NCBI GenBank assembly: GCA_001247695.2
Contig: LGRX02028825.1
Coordinates: 1 to 64,000 of the forward strand
DNA length: 64,000 nucleotides
Direction of reading: 5' to 3'
From: Cymbomonas tetramitiformis
Taxonomy: Eukaryota > Chlorophyta > Pyramimonadophyceae > Pyramimonadales > Pyramimonadaceae
The notes beneath the pieces are model-generated. The model saw only the letters and a program-made list of their open reading frames with translations, was not told the origin of the DNA and made no database searches. Of the stretch, positions 1 to 11,444 are shown piece by piece. A program made the position numbers and the translations under genes. The number at the start of each line of letters is the position of its first letter. The stretch's first letter is position 1.

Positions 1-3
1 GCT

Positions 4-110
4 TGACACTGAGGAAGTGACGGGCAGTTGTGAGGGTGATTCGTGGCATGACACTGAGGAAGTGACGGGCAGTTGTGAGGGTGACTCGTGGCAGATTTGA
101 CACTGAGGTG
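4..110. repeat. 46-bp tandem duplication
   Basis: Two adjacent, nearly identical copies of a 46-bp unit begin with 'tgacactgaggaagtgacgg', at about 4 and 50; a broken third start follows at about 97. It lies 5' of the first recognisable exon of the LEU1-type gene, so it is probably intronic. Confidence 0.7.
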
Positions 111-399
111 GTGGTCAATGGGCCCGACGTTCCCCCAACTGTGACTTGGGGCACTAGCCCACAGGTGATGCCCGCCATGTGTGCCACATTGGGCAGCAGG
201 AAATTCCCTCTCTCTGCCACATGTGAGAGGTATTAGCCACCACGTGTGCAACACCTGGCGCATCTTGCTGCTTGTGACCGGCCGCAGCTGCTCCTGTGCC
301 CCCCGTTATCCTTGCCACCAGAACAGCCATAAGGCGCTTGCAGGGTGCAACGCGCCCGCGGCCACATGACACCAGCGGAGGGGGTTGTTTGCGACCCAG

Positions 400-3300
400 G
401 ACGTGGCGCCGGTCACTGGCTTGGTGCCAGACCCAGCAGCAGAGGCGGATCCACAGAGGCGGGCTGCAATGGAGCGGGCCCTGAACTACATGGGGCTCAG
501 CGCCAATGATCCCATTTCTGGCATCCCTGTCGACAAGGTGTGGGGCATCCCTCGCCTCCCACATCCACAGCATGACAGAGGAAATGTCCTGGCCCCTCTC
601 ACAGAAAGGCTTTGATGACTGTTTGATGCACAGGACGAGCCACAGATACGAGCTCGCACGACGGACTGTGGGGGGTGGTATGTCTGGTCCACGGCACGAA
701 AGAGGCAGCCGAGTGGGGAACAGCAGCCATGTTTGTGGGGAACTGGGGATGGAGCTGTTGGGGACAGGAAATACGTCTTGATCAGGTATTAGAGGAGCTA
801 CAGGAACCTGCCATGTGGGAACAGAGCGGGATCTTCTGTTTGGGTATGACAGGGGGGGGAGTTAAAGTGTGAAGGGGATCGCAGCAAGCTTTTAATTTTG
901 CCTGAGGGTTTCATAACTGTTGGGGAGCGGGACACAGGTGTTCATTGGGTCGTGCACAAATGCCAGAATCGAGGACATGCGTGCCGCTGCTGCAGTTGCC
1001 AGCGGAGGCAAGGTGGCAGATGGAGTATATGCCATGGTGGTGCCCGGATCTGGCCTTGTTAAAGCTCAGGCCGAGGAGGAGGGCCTGCACACGGTGAGTT
1101 TAAACGCCCCTCGCTCCACACCACATCCTCCACACCAACTCGTGGCCTTGATCCACAGCGGTCACAGTATGTCAGTATGTAGGTTATGACCATTGCGGCC
1201 GTTCTCGGGGCTGGGTGATGGGAAGGGTGGATGGGAGAGGGGTCAGATTCTCATGGAGGCTGGCTTTGACTGGCGCGAGCCTGGCTGCTCCATGTGCCTC
1301 GCCATGAACCCGGACAAGCTTTTGCCAGGTGCACCTCCCAGCGCTGTGCGCACACTGTTGCCGAGTGCACCCTCCTTTCGCGCTTACTACACCCTGCTCA
1401 TGAAGCTCCAGGGCTCCCCACCTGCGTCTCAACACTTTGCGCCTTCAGGCACGTGTCAGCATTCATGGGTGCTGCGACCACTCATTCAGACGGAACGCTT
1501 AGTGCTGTATCTCGTGGGGATATTTGCCCCATTGGTGCACTGATACTGCTTTTGATACAGTAATTCGATACAGCATCACAAACGATTCTGCTTTTGGGTG
1601 AATGATGGGTCCGATTATGAATAAGGCTCTGTGATTGGTCAAGAGGTAAGCGTGAGTGTATGCTAGTTTGGGCGCAATTTTGTCTTTTCCGCATATAATA
1701 TTTGGAGCAGAATTGCTGTCATCGAGGCAACAACTCGCGTGCACAACTTTGTATGAATGAGAAGGTTATGTGTACATACAAAGTGCTTTTAATTACTTAT
1801 ACTGAAGTCGTATCAAGAATTTTCAGCTCATTCATACAAAGTTGCCCATATCAGTTGTAGCCAGAACGAGGGGATTCTGCTCTTGTAATTATATCAATGG
1901 AACAACACAAAACGCGACCAGAAAATCCCATATTATATTAGCCAATCACAGGGCTTGCAGCTGAGGACATGATCAGTGCTCGTTACAATCAAAATCTGTC
2001 TAGGAGATGTGAACATCTGGATAGGACATCCTGTACCAGGAACACTGGTGCCCCTCATCCAAGGCTTTGAGGAGGTGTAAGTGAGGGTGGAGCGTGTTAC
2101 CATGCTGAGCTGTTCTTTTCCATCTCACCCAACACCCCTGTCCGCCTGCCATCTGCGTTGATTCTTTCTCATTACGTCCTGCACCCCTTTCTTGCTGCCA
2201 TGTGGATCGGTTCTATGCCATCTCGTCCCAGACCTGTGCTGACGCCACGTGGAGCTTTCACCCAGATGCGCTATTTTATCCCTCATTCAGGTTCCACGTG
2301 GACTTCTCGCCCCGAGCAGTGTGATGTAAGGGAGGGCGAGACTCTGGGGTGCAGGCGAGCGGTGTGCCTCGACGTCTAATCGTAACTTCGAGGGACGCCA
2401 GGGCACGGGCGGGCGCACACACTTGATGAGCCCGGCTATGGCCGCCCTCGCTGCCATCCAAGGCACTCTTGCTGACATCCGCGACGCCACCGTCGCGGAA
2501 CTTCCCACCCCCCCAACCGCGGGCGCCTTCACAGCGGGACTCACCTTCACCCCCGCCGCTGCCGCCACCAAGGAGCAGAGCGCCACTGCAGGCGCCTCTG
2601 AAGGTGGGTTTGGCATCTACTCACGGCCCCACATGCCCCACCCTGTTGTCACATCGACGGTGCCCGTGTGATGCCTCTCAGTGCGGCCTGGTGTCGACGA
2701 AGGGGGGTGGGGGTGAGGGATGGCTTGGCGCAGGCATGGCAAAGTTCACGAAGTTGCGGAGCATTGCAGCGCCTCTGGACATCATGAACGTGGACACGGA
2801 CATGATCATCCCCAAGCAGTTCCTCAAGACCATCAAGCGGACTGGCCTCGGTGTCTCCGCATTCTATGAGCTCCGCTATACCCCAGACGGTACCACCCTT
2901 TCCCTCCCCTTATACCCCCCGCCATCCTCCTGCCCTGGCCCTGGCCAACCCTCTTTCGCATTTCAAAGATGCCAGCGAATAAGACTGTCAGTGTTCCTGG
3001 CAGTGCCCTCATGCAGAAACGGGCGGCAGCAATGGGTGCTTCCCGGCATCGTCCAGCACCTGCACTACGTGCCACACCCCGGGGCACGAGCAATGGCTGC
3101 GGAGGCGGGCAGGATGTCCAGGGATATGGGCTCACGTGGCTTACGTGGCTTGAGCAGTGCTACAGCCCTCGGCGGCGGGGCCGGATGCAGTGCCTCTGGA
3201 GGGCTGCGCGCGATGCACTGACGGCGCTGTGCGCTTGCGGCCGATGTTTTAAAGATTGGTCTCATCGGGGATTGGGCATTGCAATGCTCCGTCCTCTCTC

Positions 3301-5109
3301 TGTGCACGCACCATTTCGCCTGTTGTGGCCGTGCAGCCCTGTGCCACGGCCTCGTCTATGCACTCATTCGCGCCCCCCCCTGGCCATCGCCGCCCTTTTT
3401 AGCTGCCCTCTTGTGTAGTGGTGAGGGGCAAGCGTGCGGTGGGGAGGCGTGCCGGTGCGCAGGCAACGAGAACCCTGACTTCGTGCTGAACCAAGAGCCT
3501 TACCGCACGAGTAAAATCCTCGTGGCTGGCGACAACTTCGGCTGCGGGTCCTCCCGTGAACATGCGCCGTGGGCCATCCAGGTCTTCCCCCTCCGCTGCT
3601 CCACTCTCAGGCTGCACTGCGACACGTAGCTAGCGCTGGAAATCTACTTGCTCCAGTCCAGTGAGGCACCAGGAGCGCAGTGCAGTGAGGCACCAGGAGC
3701 GCAGTCCAGTGAGGCACCAGGAGCGCAGTCAGTGAGGCACCAGGAGCGCAGTCCAGTGAGGCACCAGGAGCGCAGTCCGGTGAGGCACCAGGAGCGCAGT
3801 CCGGTGAGGCACCAGGAGCGCAGTCCGGTGAGGCACCAGGAGCGCAGTCCGGTGAGGCACCAGGAGCGCAGTCCGGTGAGGCACCAGGAGCGCAGTCCGG
3901 TGAGGCACCAGGAGCGCAGTCCGGTGAGGCACCAGGAGCGCAGTCCGGTGAGGCACCAGGAGCGCAGTCCGGTGAGGCACCAGGAGCGCAGTGGCCTGGG
4001 CATTAACCATCACCCCCCAAGGGTGATTCATGGCCGCCCAATGCGGCAGCCAAGAGGAATGTATCACCACCCGAGGGTCATTCATGGCCGGCTGATGCAA
4101 TCGTCAAGAGGAGTGTATCGCCACATTGTTGGTGGATCATCGCTGCATTCCATATATGTGGTCCAGAAGGGCGTAGCATGCGCCAGCGCCATAGAGTGAT
4201 GACCCTCAGTGATGACCCTCCAGAGACCAGTCATAGGCTGCACCGGTGTTGAGAGCCCACGCCATGGCCCTCCGTCTCACGAGGTCCTTGGAGGAAGGCA
4301 AGCCTCCAGTCTGGGCCCGTCAAGCTGCCTCTTCTGAGTGTTCCCTGCTGACTTGGCCACCGGTGCGCGCCCTTCCCGCCCCGCGCAGGACTTTGGAATA
4401 CAGTGCGTCATCTCAACCTCGTTCGCTGACATCTTCTATAACAACTGCTTTAAGAATGGAATGCTGCCCATTAAGCTGCCCAAGGATGAGGTATGCACCG
4501 TTGATTATCTGATCTGAGGGAGGGTCGACGCGTGAGGGAAGAAAATATTGATAGATTGCCGAGCCAAAAAATGGCAAGGCGAAACGGAGGTGAACAAATG
4601 TGCAGTTTAACATGACCGGCATTTGCTCCTGTCTCCCTCAGAGGTGTGACTTATGATGGGCACCTGCGCAGGATGACCTTCAGAGACCATATGACTAAAG
4701 CTTGTCACTCTAAAGGGTGTCATCATTCTACAGGAGGGTACTATTTGTGGGGGGATGGCGGGGGAGAGAGAAAGCTGTGCGTATGGACAATCTCGGCAGT
4801 CTTCGGACGCGGTGAGTGGATTTTTGTCTCTGCGGATCCAGCGGGCACCAATCCAACTTAGGAGGCAACTCATGGGGGGTATAGGTGGCGGCGTTGATGG
4901 ACGACGCACGCAAAGGGTTGGAAATTGAGATCAACCTCGAGGAGAACAAGATTGTGCGAGAAGGTGGGGAGGAGATTTCATTTGAGGTGAACGAATTCCG
5001 AAAGCACTGTCTGATTAACGGCCTGGATGACATCGGTCTCACGATGCAGCAGGATGACCTTATTTCACAGTTTGAGGCACGGCGTGCCGAGCTCATGCCC
5101 TGGCTGTGA
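400..5109 (+). CDS. LEU1: 3-isopropylmalate dehydratase, fused large + small subunit (5'-partial, spliced)
   Basis: This enzyme isomerises 2-isopropylmalate to 3-isopropylmalate in leucine synthesis, using a 4Fe-4S cluster. Eight exons join in frame at GT-AG borders: about 400-537, 938-1093, 1247-1328, 2355-2603, 2734-2889, 3463-3581, 4389-4490 and 4885-5109 (TGA stop). The first four encode the C-terminal part of LeuC, including all three cluster cysteines ([15 protein letters not shown]) and the segment [20 protein letters not shown]. The last four encode LeuD, with [36 protein letters not shown] and the C-terminal [17 protein letters not shown]. Junction phases (0,0,1,1,1,0,0) restore the expected residues, such as P-G-ERCAST and E-G-MAKFT. 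The N-terminal ~350 residues of LeuC must lie upstream of the window. A single LeuC-LeuD chain is the fungal LEU1 layout; plants and known green algae mostly have separate subunit genes. The first exon's 5' border and its GTGTGG donor are the least certain. Confidence 0.9.
1626..1954. repeat. Nested inverted repeats, MITE-like, in LEU1 intron
   Basis: Outer arms 1626-1638 (gctctgtgattgg) and 1942-1954 pair at 12 of 13 positions. Inner arms 1744-1761 (caactttgtatgaatgag) and 1827-1844 are a perfect 18-bp inverted repeat around a 65-nt loop. The sequence is AT-rich, unlike the surrounding exons. It sits in the 1.03-kb intron between exons 1247-1328 and 2355-2603. A small non-autonomous hairpin transposon is the likeliest reading; no clear target-site duplication was found. 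Confidence 0.5.
3661..3994. repeat. 24-bp minisatellite, about 14 copies, in LEU1 intron
   Basis: The unit gtgaggcaccaggagcgcag + tccg recurs every 24 bp from 3661 to 3972, with one 23-bp step between 3709 and 3732. Copies are nearly identical, so the array is young. Because 24 is a multiple of 3, both strands are open in long frames through it, but it lies between the donor at 3582 and the acceptor at 4388, so the open frames are not evidence of a gene. Confidence 0.95.
4021..4128. repeat. 54-bp imperfect tandem duplication
   Basis: Two copies, at 4021 and 4075, share gggt(g/c)attcatggcc(g) and aagaggaRtgtatc(a/g)ccac. They follow the 24-bp minisatellite in the same LEU1 intron. Confidence 0.7.
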
Positions 5110-7026
5110 ATCCACGAGGCTCCACAGTTGAACGCCCGCTTTGTGCCCGACAAAGGGGCAAGGACGTTGCTTAGTCCTCAACATGGCGCAGATAGCACAG
5201 TGCGTGATGCACGGAGCAAGCACGGAAGTTTGTCATCCGACTTCCTCCGTGATATCGGTGACTTTTGGAGATGCATCGGTAACTGAAGACGAAAAAATCA
5301 GCAGTGAACGGTGAATAGGAGGGCAGTCGGTGTGTGAACCACTAGAGCAGTCACTGGCGCCACTCGCATTTTCGCATTTGTCTGCATCCTTTTCCCGACA
5401 AGCTACCTTTCAACCAGTTCCTTCTGCAGTTCATGTAAAAGGCATAGTTAGGAAATGAAGACCGAACAAATTAGTAGTCTAATCAAAGAATGTTGCGTGA
5501 TGCATATGTGTTCATAAAGACTGAGATATTTCTCCGTGACCTGCATTGTGTGCGTCATCCATTACATACCTGCAATGCCATTTTCCTGTCTTTGAGCCTA
5601 TGCAAAGAAAAGAAAAAGAGTCTCAATCATAAGTTGAGTGGGCTATTACAGGGCGCCGTGCCCTTTCTACCTATTACCACTATTAAGTTGTCCGATTCAG
5701 TACTGCACAATTATGCAAAGCAGGAAACCCGGTCGGCAAGATTGTGTTGCGGCCCCCCCTGAAGCCGACGGCTAAGGCTAGACAGTTATCCGATCCGCCG
5801 CGGCACAGTATATTATTCGGATGCGGTGCGGATGAGCTTTAAACAGGTCAGGGCTTGGCCAGTATTCTACGACGAGGAATCGGCTTGCAAGTGGTCTCTA
5901 GGTTGTGTGGGATCCTAGGCAGTCTACGAGAGTCTCAACCCCGACTTCAGTTACAGGAAGGAGTTGCCCCACCCGGTTAAGGATCGAGTTCATAGGATCT
6001 TCGGGCAAGCCGTATCCCGCGGCCCCACATTTTTCACCGCATAAAACAACAGAGATTCCGCCGCTGAGAAAAAACCTTTTCAGGAAAAAGCGGCTTGAGC
6101 TCTAGGTCGGCAGCACGTGATTCATTCTTCTCTGCTGAAGCCCTCCGATTTTCACAATAGCCTGCTTCGATCGAGGGCAATACGTGCTGTCTGATTTGAG
6201 CGTCTCCACTTAGATTGAAAGGCTATCCTTTTTCAACTTTGAACAATTCTCGCCCCTCACGGCTCAGGGAGCACGAACGTTGTTGTGCTCCTTCCTTGGG
6301 CGATGCCGCCGCTGGTTGTGATTTAGAGCGTTTGCATGTGGCTCCCTCATTCCACGATATGGATCTTCGACCCTTGGGCTCGTTGCGATTACCCCTCTCC
6401 CCTGTGCTGTTTTTTGCAAACTTCTGTCCCGTGGATCGAGGTGCAACATTTGTACCGGGCGAGGATTCCCCAGGTGTCTGTGGCGTTTTTTATGCTTTGC
6501 CACGAGTTCCCTTGGATTTCACTTGCACACTGACGCTGAGGGCCTTCGTTTCAGTCGCTGCAGGAGGCATGTGAATATCTTTTGCCACTGGGCCCTTATC
6601 CCCCGAAAATTCTCTTGCCTTCTGTGCTACTCGAAGATTTTTGCATCGGACTCTTTTGACGTTGGGCCCACTACTACGTGTGGTCCCTGTCGCGCGCGCA
6701 TGTCGTGTCTGAGCGTCCAGTGATTTTACTTTCCTTTTGTGCGATGAGGACTCTGTCAGCTGTGGCAACCACTGCATGTGCCTTGGTCTCCACTAGCTTG
6801 ATGGTCTCGGGCAGATTGTTTTACAAAAGTTGCGAGTCAAAAAGCGATTCCAGAGCACTGCAGCTAACGTAGTCGTCTGAGAGCGTGGTATAGGTCCCTT
6901 TTGAGATTGGGACTCCACCATGGAGCCCGGCGCAACCACTGGAACCCCGTCCGCCCCCACCGGGGCCTCACTGCTGCTCTTCGGCTCCCCCAGCGGCACA
7001 GCTACCGCCGGGATCGGCCCCTCACC
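5110..7026. other. Region with no assignable gene
   Basis: This 1.9-kb stretch lies between the LEU1 stop and the 3' end of the gag-like ORF. Base composition varies: AT-rich near 5450-5700, CT-rich near 6300-6800. Short open frames on both strands, such as + 6215-6574, carry no motif I recognise. LEU1 3' UTR and polyadenylation signals should lie at its left end. Its right part could be the 3' end of the - strand element, but no reverse transcriptase or recombinase motif was seen. Confidence 0.6.
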
Positions 7027-8924
7027 TCACAGGCCCGGGCACGAGGGGTCGCCCCTCACATGCCCGTCCGCACCGCATGCGCTACAAACATGCCTGAAGA
7101 GGCAGTTCGGCTGATGCCTGCAGTTGCCCTCGTTGTGCCCGTAGCACGCGTCCGACACGCGTCCACGGCCGCGGCCGCCACCATGTGCCCCCCTGCCACG
7201 ACCCCCAGAGCCCTTGCACTTGCCTCCACCAGCATCCTCTGGGGCAGTCGGCCTCGGCTGCTTCTCCGCATCCCACCGCCATGAGTACCTACCAAGCGGC
7301 GCCTTCGGCTTCGCCCCCTTCTCCTGCAAGCCATGTTGCTGCCGGTACACCCGCCAGCCACAGCCGTACCCATACAAGAAGATGCCCGTCGTGGACCTCT
7401 GCACCTGCCGCACCAAATGCTCGTAGAATTCGTTGAAGTGAAAGAACGAAAACTCCGCAGCGATCGTCCTTGCCCACGCCATGAAGTCCGCCAAGTCCTC
7501 CCTGGCATCCACCGGCGCCTCGCATAAAATACGCAATAACCCCCGCTCCCATTCGTCGAAGTCCTTGCACTTCTTTTTCTTGGGCATCACGGTAAGCTCG
7601 CCGTCCTTCATCTTCAAGCGGCCATCGTCCTCCTGCTGAAGGCGCTGCATCGGCGACACAAGCAGATCGATCCTTGCCAAGGGCCCCCGACTCGGTACGG
7701 CAGTGAGTGGGGAGCCCGCACCTGGGGGTATGGCGACATCTTCCGGAGCAAGGTCGCTACGTAGTGCCCTCGCCAGCTGCTCTTCATTCACCGTTCTGAA
7801 GCCCGCTCCCAACGTCGCCAGACGATTCCTGCGGGCCGCATCCAAAGGCGGAAGCAAGCCGTGTCCCCCACCCGCAGCTCTGGCCTCCTCCTCGTCGCCT
7901 TCAAACGTCACCCTCTTACGCTTCTTGAAGAACGACGCCACCATGACGTCCATGATGGGAAACGTCGGGACATGCGCCTTAACGAAACGTTGGAACTCGC
8001 CAACCTGAGCCTGCAGAAGATGCACAAACGCGCGCCAGTGCTCCACCGTAGCCTCGCGCCCAGCCAGGAGCTCGTCGAGTTCACATTCCTCCGCCCCCAG
8101 CTCCGGCAGCACGATTCGTACACCAATGGCTCGAATGCATGAGCCTCCAGGGTCTTCATGGGGGACTTACCAAAAAGATGGACATCTCTCAGCGACGTTA
8201 ACTGTGGACGGAGCTTCGCAGCCTCGTGGACAATGTCCGCACACGCCCGCACACAACGCGAAATGTCCCACTCCTCCGTGGTAGCCACTGAGTCTCGGAT
8301 CGCACATCTCAGCTGCACCGCCTCCGCCGGGTCAGCCCCACCCAGCACCGCACCCGAACGGCCACCAGCTGTCGACCGCTGAGCCTCCAACGAGCTCAAG
8401 CGCTCCCCCAATGCATCCAGCCTCCCATGTAGTGCACTTGCGATAGCAGCCGCTATCGCGTTCGGGTCGACCGCCGTCGCAGGCGCGACGGTCCCGGTGC
8501 CCGAACTCCCCGTGGCCCCGGCCGCCCGTGCGGGGACGCCGCCACCGGAGCCACTCCCCGCAACCGTCGTAGCCATCGCCGTCGTGCATGCAGCCGCAGC
8601 TGCACCCGTAATGACGCACCCACTAAGGCCACCTCCAGCAATCATCGTGCCTCCAGTTGCCCCAGCAGGAGCACCGCCACCTGAGCCTCCACCCGCAGCC
8701 GCACCAGATGAAACGAGTGCACCACCTCCTGCCGACGCCGCAGCAGCTCCGCTTTTTAAGGCTCCCGCACCACCAGCGGTAGTACCCAGAGACGCGCCCG
8801 TCGGCAAAGGCGCTACCAGCGCTAACAGCGCCTGCCCCCAGATGCGAGGGGCGAGAGCAAAGTGAGCGCGACATGGGAGAGCGTGCGACATGCCGTGGGA
8901 GCGAGGAGAGACGAGATGTTCCAC
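7027..8924 (-). pseudogene. Gag-like retroelement ORF with CCCH + CCHC finger, frameshifted
   Basis: Two overlapping - strand frames join near 8100-8165 to give one protein of up to roughly 600 residues. The upstream frame (8924 to about 8115) is Gly/Ala-rich, followed by a charged, helical-looking segment (WDISRCVRACADIVHEAAKL). The downstream frame (about 8165 to 7027) contains a Gly/Arg-rich stretch and ends in a double finger: CX7CX5CX3H (CYGHNEGNC...C...H) directly followed by CX2CX4HX6C (CSACGADGH...C). That finger pair resembles the gag C-terminus of DIRS/Ngaro-like tyrosine-recombinase retroelements; this class is an inference from the finger alone. A GTAAGT in the junction means an intron is an alternative to a frameshift. 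No RT, RNase H or recombinase follows, so the element is incomplete. Confidence 0.5.
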
Positions 8925-9740
8925 GGAAGAGAAGCCAACGGTGAAGGGGCGAAAGCGAACGAACCGTCAACGACCTGCGAGAGAAAAAAGAAGAAACCCG
9001 ATGGAGCAAGAGGGTCGCGATGACGTGGAGAAAGGCTGAGAGCTGAAAGTCGGCGTCGGGAACCTGTGTGAGAAAGAGCGAGATGCGCACAACGAGCAAA
9101 AGGCGAAGGAACCAGTCACGAGAACGACGCGATGCGTAAGGAAGAGGCGACGGGACCGCTGCAGCTGGTGGAGACGCAAAACGAAATGCGAGGGGCGAGA
9201 GCAAAGTGAGCGCGACATGGGAGAGCGTGCGACATGCCGTGGGAGCGAGGAGAAACGAGATGTTCCACGGAAGAGAAGCCGACGGTGAAGGGGCGAAAGC
9301 GAACTAACCGTCAACGACCTGCGAGAGAAAAAAGAAGAAACCCGATGGAGCAAGAGGGTCGCGATGACGTGGAGAAAAGCTGAGGGCTAATAGTCAGCGT
9401 CGGGAACCTGTGTGAGAAGAAGCGAGATGCGCACAACGAACAAAAAGGCGAAGGAACCGGTCACGAGAACGACGCGATGCGAGAGGAAGAGGCGAAGGGA
9501 CCGCTGCAGCTGGTGGAGACGCAGTCGAGATGCGAGGGGCGAAGGCAAAGTGAGCGCGACGTGGGAGAGCGTGCGACACGCCGTGGGAGCGAGGATAAAA
9601 CAAGATATCCCATGGGAGGCGACGCGTGGGAGAGAAGTCAGTGGCGAAAGGGGCGAAGGTAAACAAACCGTCAGCGACCTGCGAGAGAAAAGGAGGAGAC
9701 CGACGGAGCGAGAGGGTCGCGACAGGCGAGGAAGGGAAGA
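8842..9740. repeat. 344-bp tandem repeat, 2.6 copies
   Basis: The landmark atgcgaggggcga recurs at 8842, 9186 and 9530, exactly 344 bp apart. Copies 1 and 2 are about 97% identical by eye; copy 3 diverges and carries an insertion near 9600-9650. The array starts inside the upstream end of the gag-like frame, so it could be a 5' terminal or subterminal repeat of that element. Open frames through the array are repeat artefacts. Confidence 0.85.
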
Positions 9741-9779
9741 GTCAAGGTGTGAGGAACCAAGTCGAGAACGCATGAGCCA

Positions 9780-11440
9780 AGGGGGGAAGGGAAGGTGTCA
9801 GGTGGGGAAAAGGAAAGAGAGGTAGAAGCCAGGGAGAGGGTGAAATGAGGGGGCGCGAGGGAAGGCGAGATGAGAGGGCGTGAGGGAAGGTGAAGGCTCA
9901 GGAGAGGTGAGGAAGCGCAAGGAAGAAAGAGTAGAGAGAAGGAAGGCCAAGTAGAAGGTAGGAAAAGCGACAGGGAGAAGCAAGAACAATCAAGCAAGGT
10001 ACGCGAAGACAAGAAGGACAGGTCAGGCCAAAGAAGCAAGAGGCAAGTGAACGCGATGTATGAAGGAAGCAAAGCAGGTGTAAGATACGTGTGCAAGAGG
10101 CAGGTGGCAACCAGGGTGTGATGCGAATATCAGGAATGAAACGCCTCGCGCAGAATGCAAAAACGAGGGTGAACGAAAACCCTCGAATATCTAAATGCAG
10201 GCTCACGTGCAGAGGGCCCAGCCAACGAGTGCCGAGGCGTCGCTGACGGTCAGAAGCCGAAGAGAGAGGGGAGGAGGGAGACTCTCGCCCACCTAACCTA
10301 GCACAAAGATCAAAGATCAAAACCAGAGGATCAGATATCAAAACAGGGAGAGAGGGAAGAGAGAGATCAGTATCAAGCAGGGTGAAGAGTTAAGGGCAAG
10401 AAGGAAGGCAGGGAGACAAGGAACAAGGGAACGACAGCGACCCTAAGCCCAAAGCCGGTTGGGGAAGTCGATTCTGACTCTCGACACTGCACCGTGCGTC
10501 CCCGTGAATAGTGTGCTGGGATCGGAGGCTCCAGCAGGGGTGCTCGGACCTAGACGAGTGAAAGCCACAAAGAATTACAGGGGAAACCAAGGCACGGTGC
10601 ACGTGATCACCAAGGTTTCCCAGCTCGCACTAGGCTCCCCGGACATAACGCCAAGCTCTAAACCGACCGACGATGACGGATCAAGCAGGAGACCTGACGG
10701 ACCAAGCAGGGAGAGTAGGGCAAAGAGAATCAGGCAGGGAGAATTGAGGGCAAAGAGAATCAGGCAGGGAGAATTGAGGGGAAGAAGGAGTGCATGCTGC
10801 CCGGGCCCCGTGGCACTGTGGGCTGTGACTCTCAGTGCTCTATATGCCGGTTCGTATGCCTAGGGTGCATGCAGTGTCAGTGTGTGTGAGAGGGCAAAAG
10901 GGAGTGAAGAGCGTACCGTTCAAGTTGGGAGCAGGTACGAAGCAAACAGGCAGGAGCACGAGCGAGGCGCGTCGGAGCGTTGGAGTGCGAGGGCGCGGCG
11001 TCGAGGTGGAGCGGAAGCACCGGTGAGCAGAGTGATCAAAGGGCAGGACGAGAGAGGATGCAGAACAAAGAATGCACCGAGGAATTTGTGCTTGTATTCA
11101 TTGTGTGTTTTCACTCTACTAAGTGTTGGTATTTTGGTGTGCGTTGTTTTTCAGATCGGTTAAAAACGAGCGAGTGGAAAACCCATGTTTTTGCGTGGTC
11201 CAAGACCTATGCCATGTGTGCATGTTAGTTGAACATCGTGTCTAGGTAATTGGACTAGTTGTTTAGAACATGAATGGGAAGTAGTTCTAGACACTTAGCT
11301 AGTTAGGATAATAATACGCGTGGCCCTCCTTATGATTAGATTCTTGATTGAAAAGTAATATTGTTAAAGCAATTTTAGTCTCCAAAGCATCTTAGCCTTC
11401 CACACAAACAAATCATCTCTTGTCGTGTATCAAACATTGA
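9780..11440. other. Purine-rich (GA) tract and unassigned DNA
   Basis: From about 9780 to 10440 the + strand is overwhelmingly A and G, so the opposite strand shows long Ser/Leu/Phe/Pro open frames that are compositional artefacts. Near 10714-10780 a ~31-bp unit containing caaagagaatcaggcaggga is duplicated. From 11050 the DNA becomes AT-rich. No gene, RNA or element terminus could be supported. Confidence 0.5.
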
Positions 11441-11444
11441 GAAT

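Noticed and set aside
1744..1761. Similarity of caactttgtat to phage lambda/vector recombination core sequences
   Set aside because: It is only 11 bp long and occurs as an inverted pair within AT-rich intron DNA, so a vector remnant is not supported.
3661..3994. CRISPR-like array
   Set aside because: Units are directly adjacent without spacers, and the host is eukaryotic.
3644..4199. Open frames on both strands encoding 8-residue repeats
   Set aside because: They are a by-product of the 24-bp minisatellite (a multiple of 3) within a LEU1 intron.
9394..10341. Long Ser/Leu/Phe-rich open frames on the - strand
   Set aside because: They follow from the GA-rich + strand; no domain and no stable composition typical of proteins.
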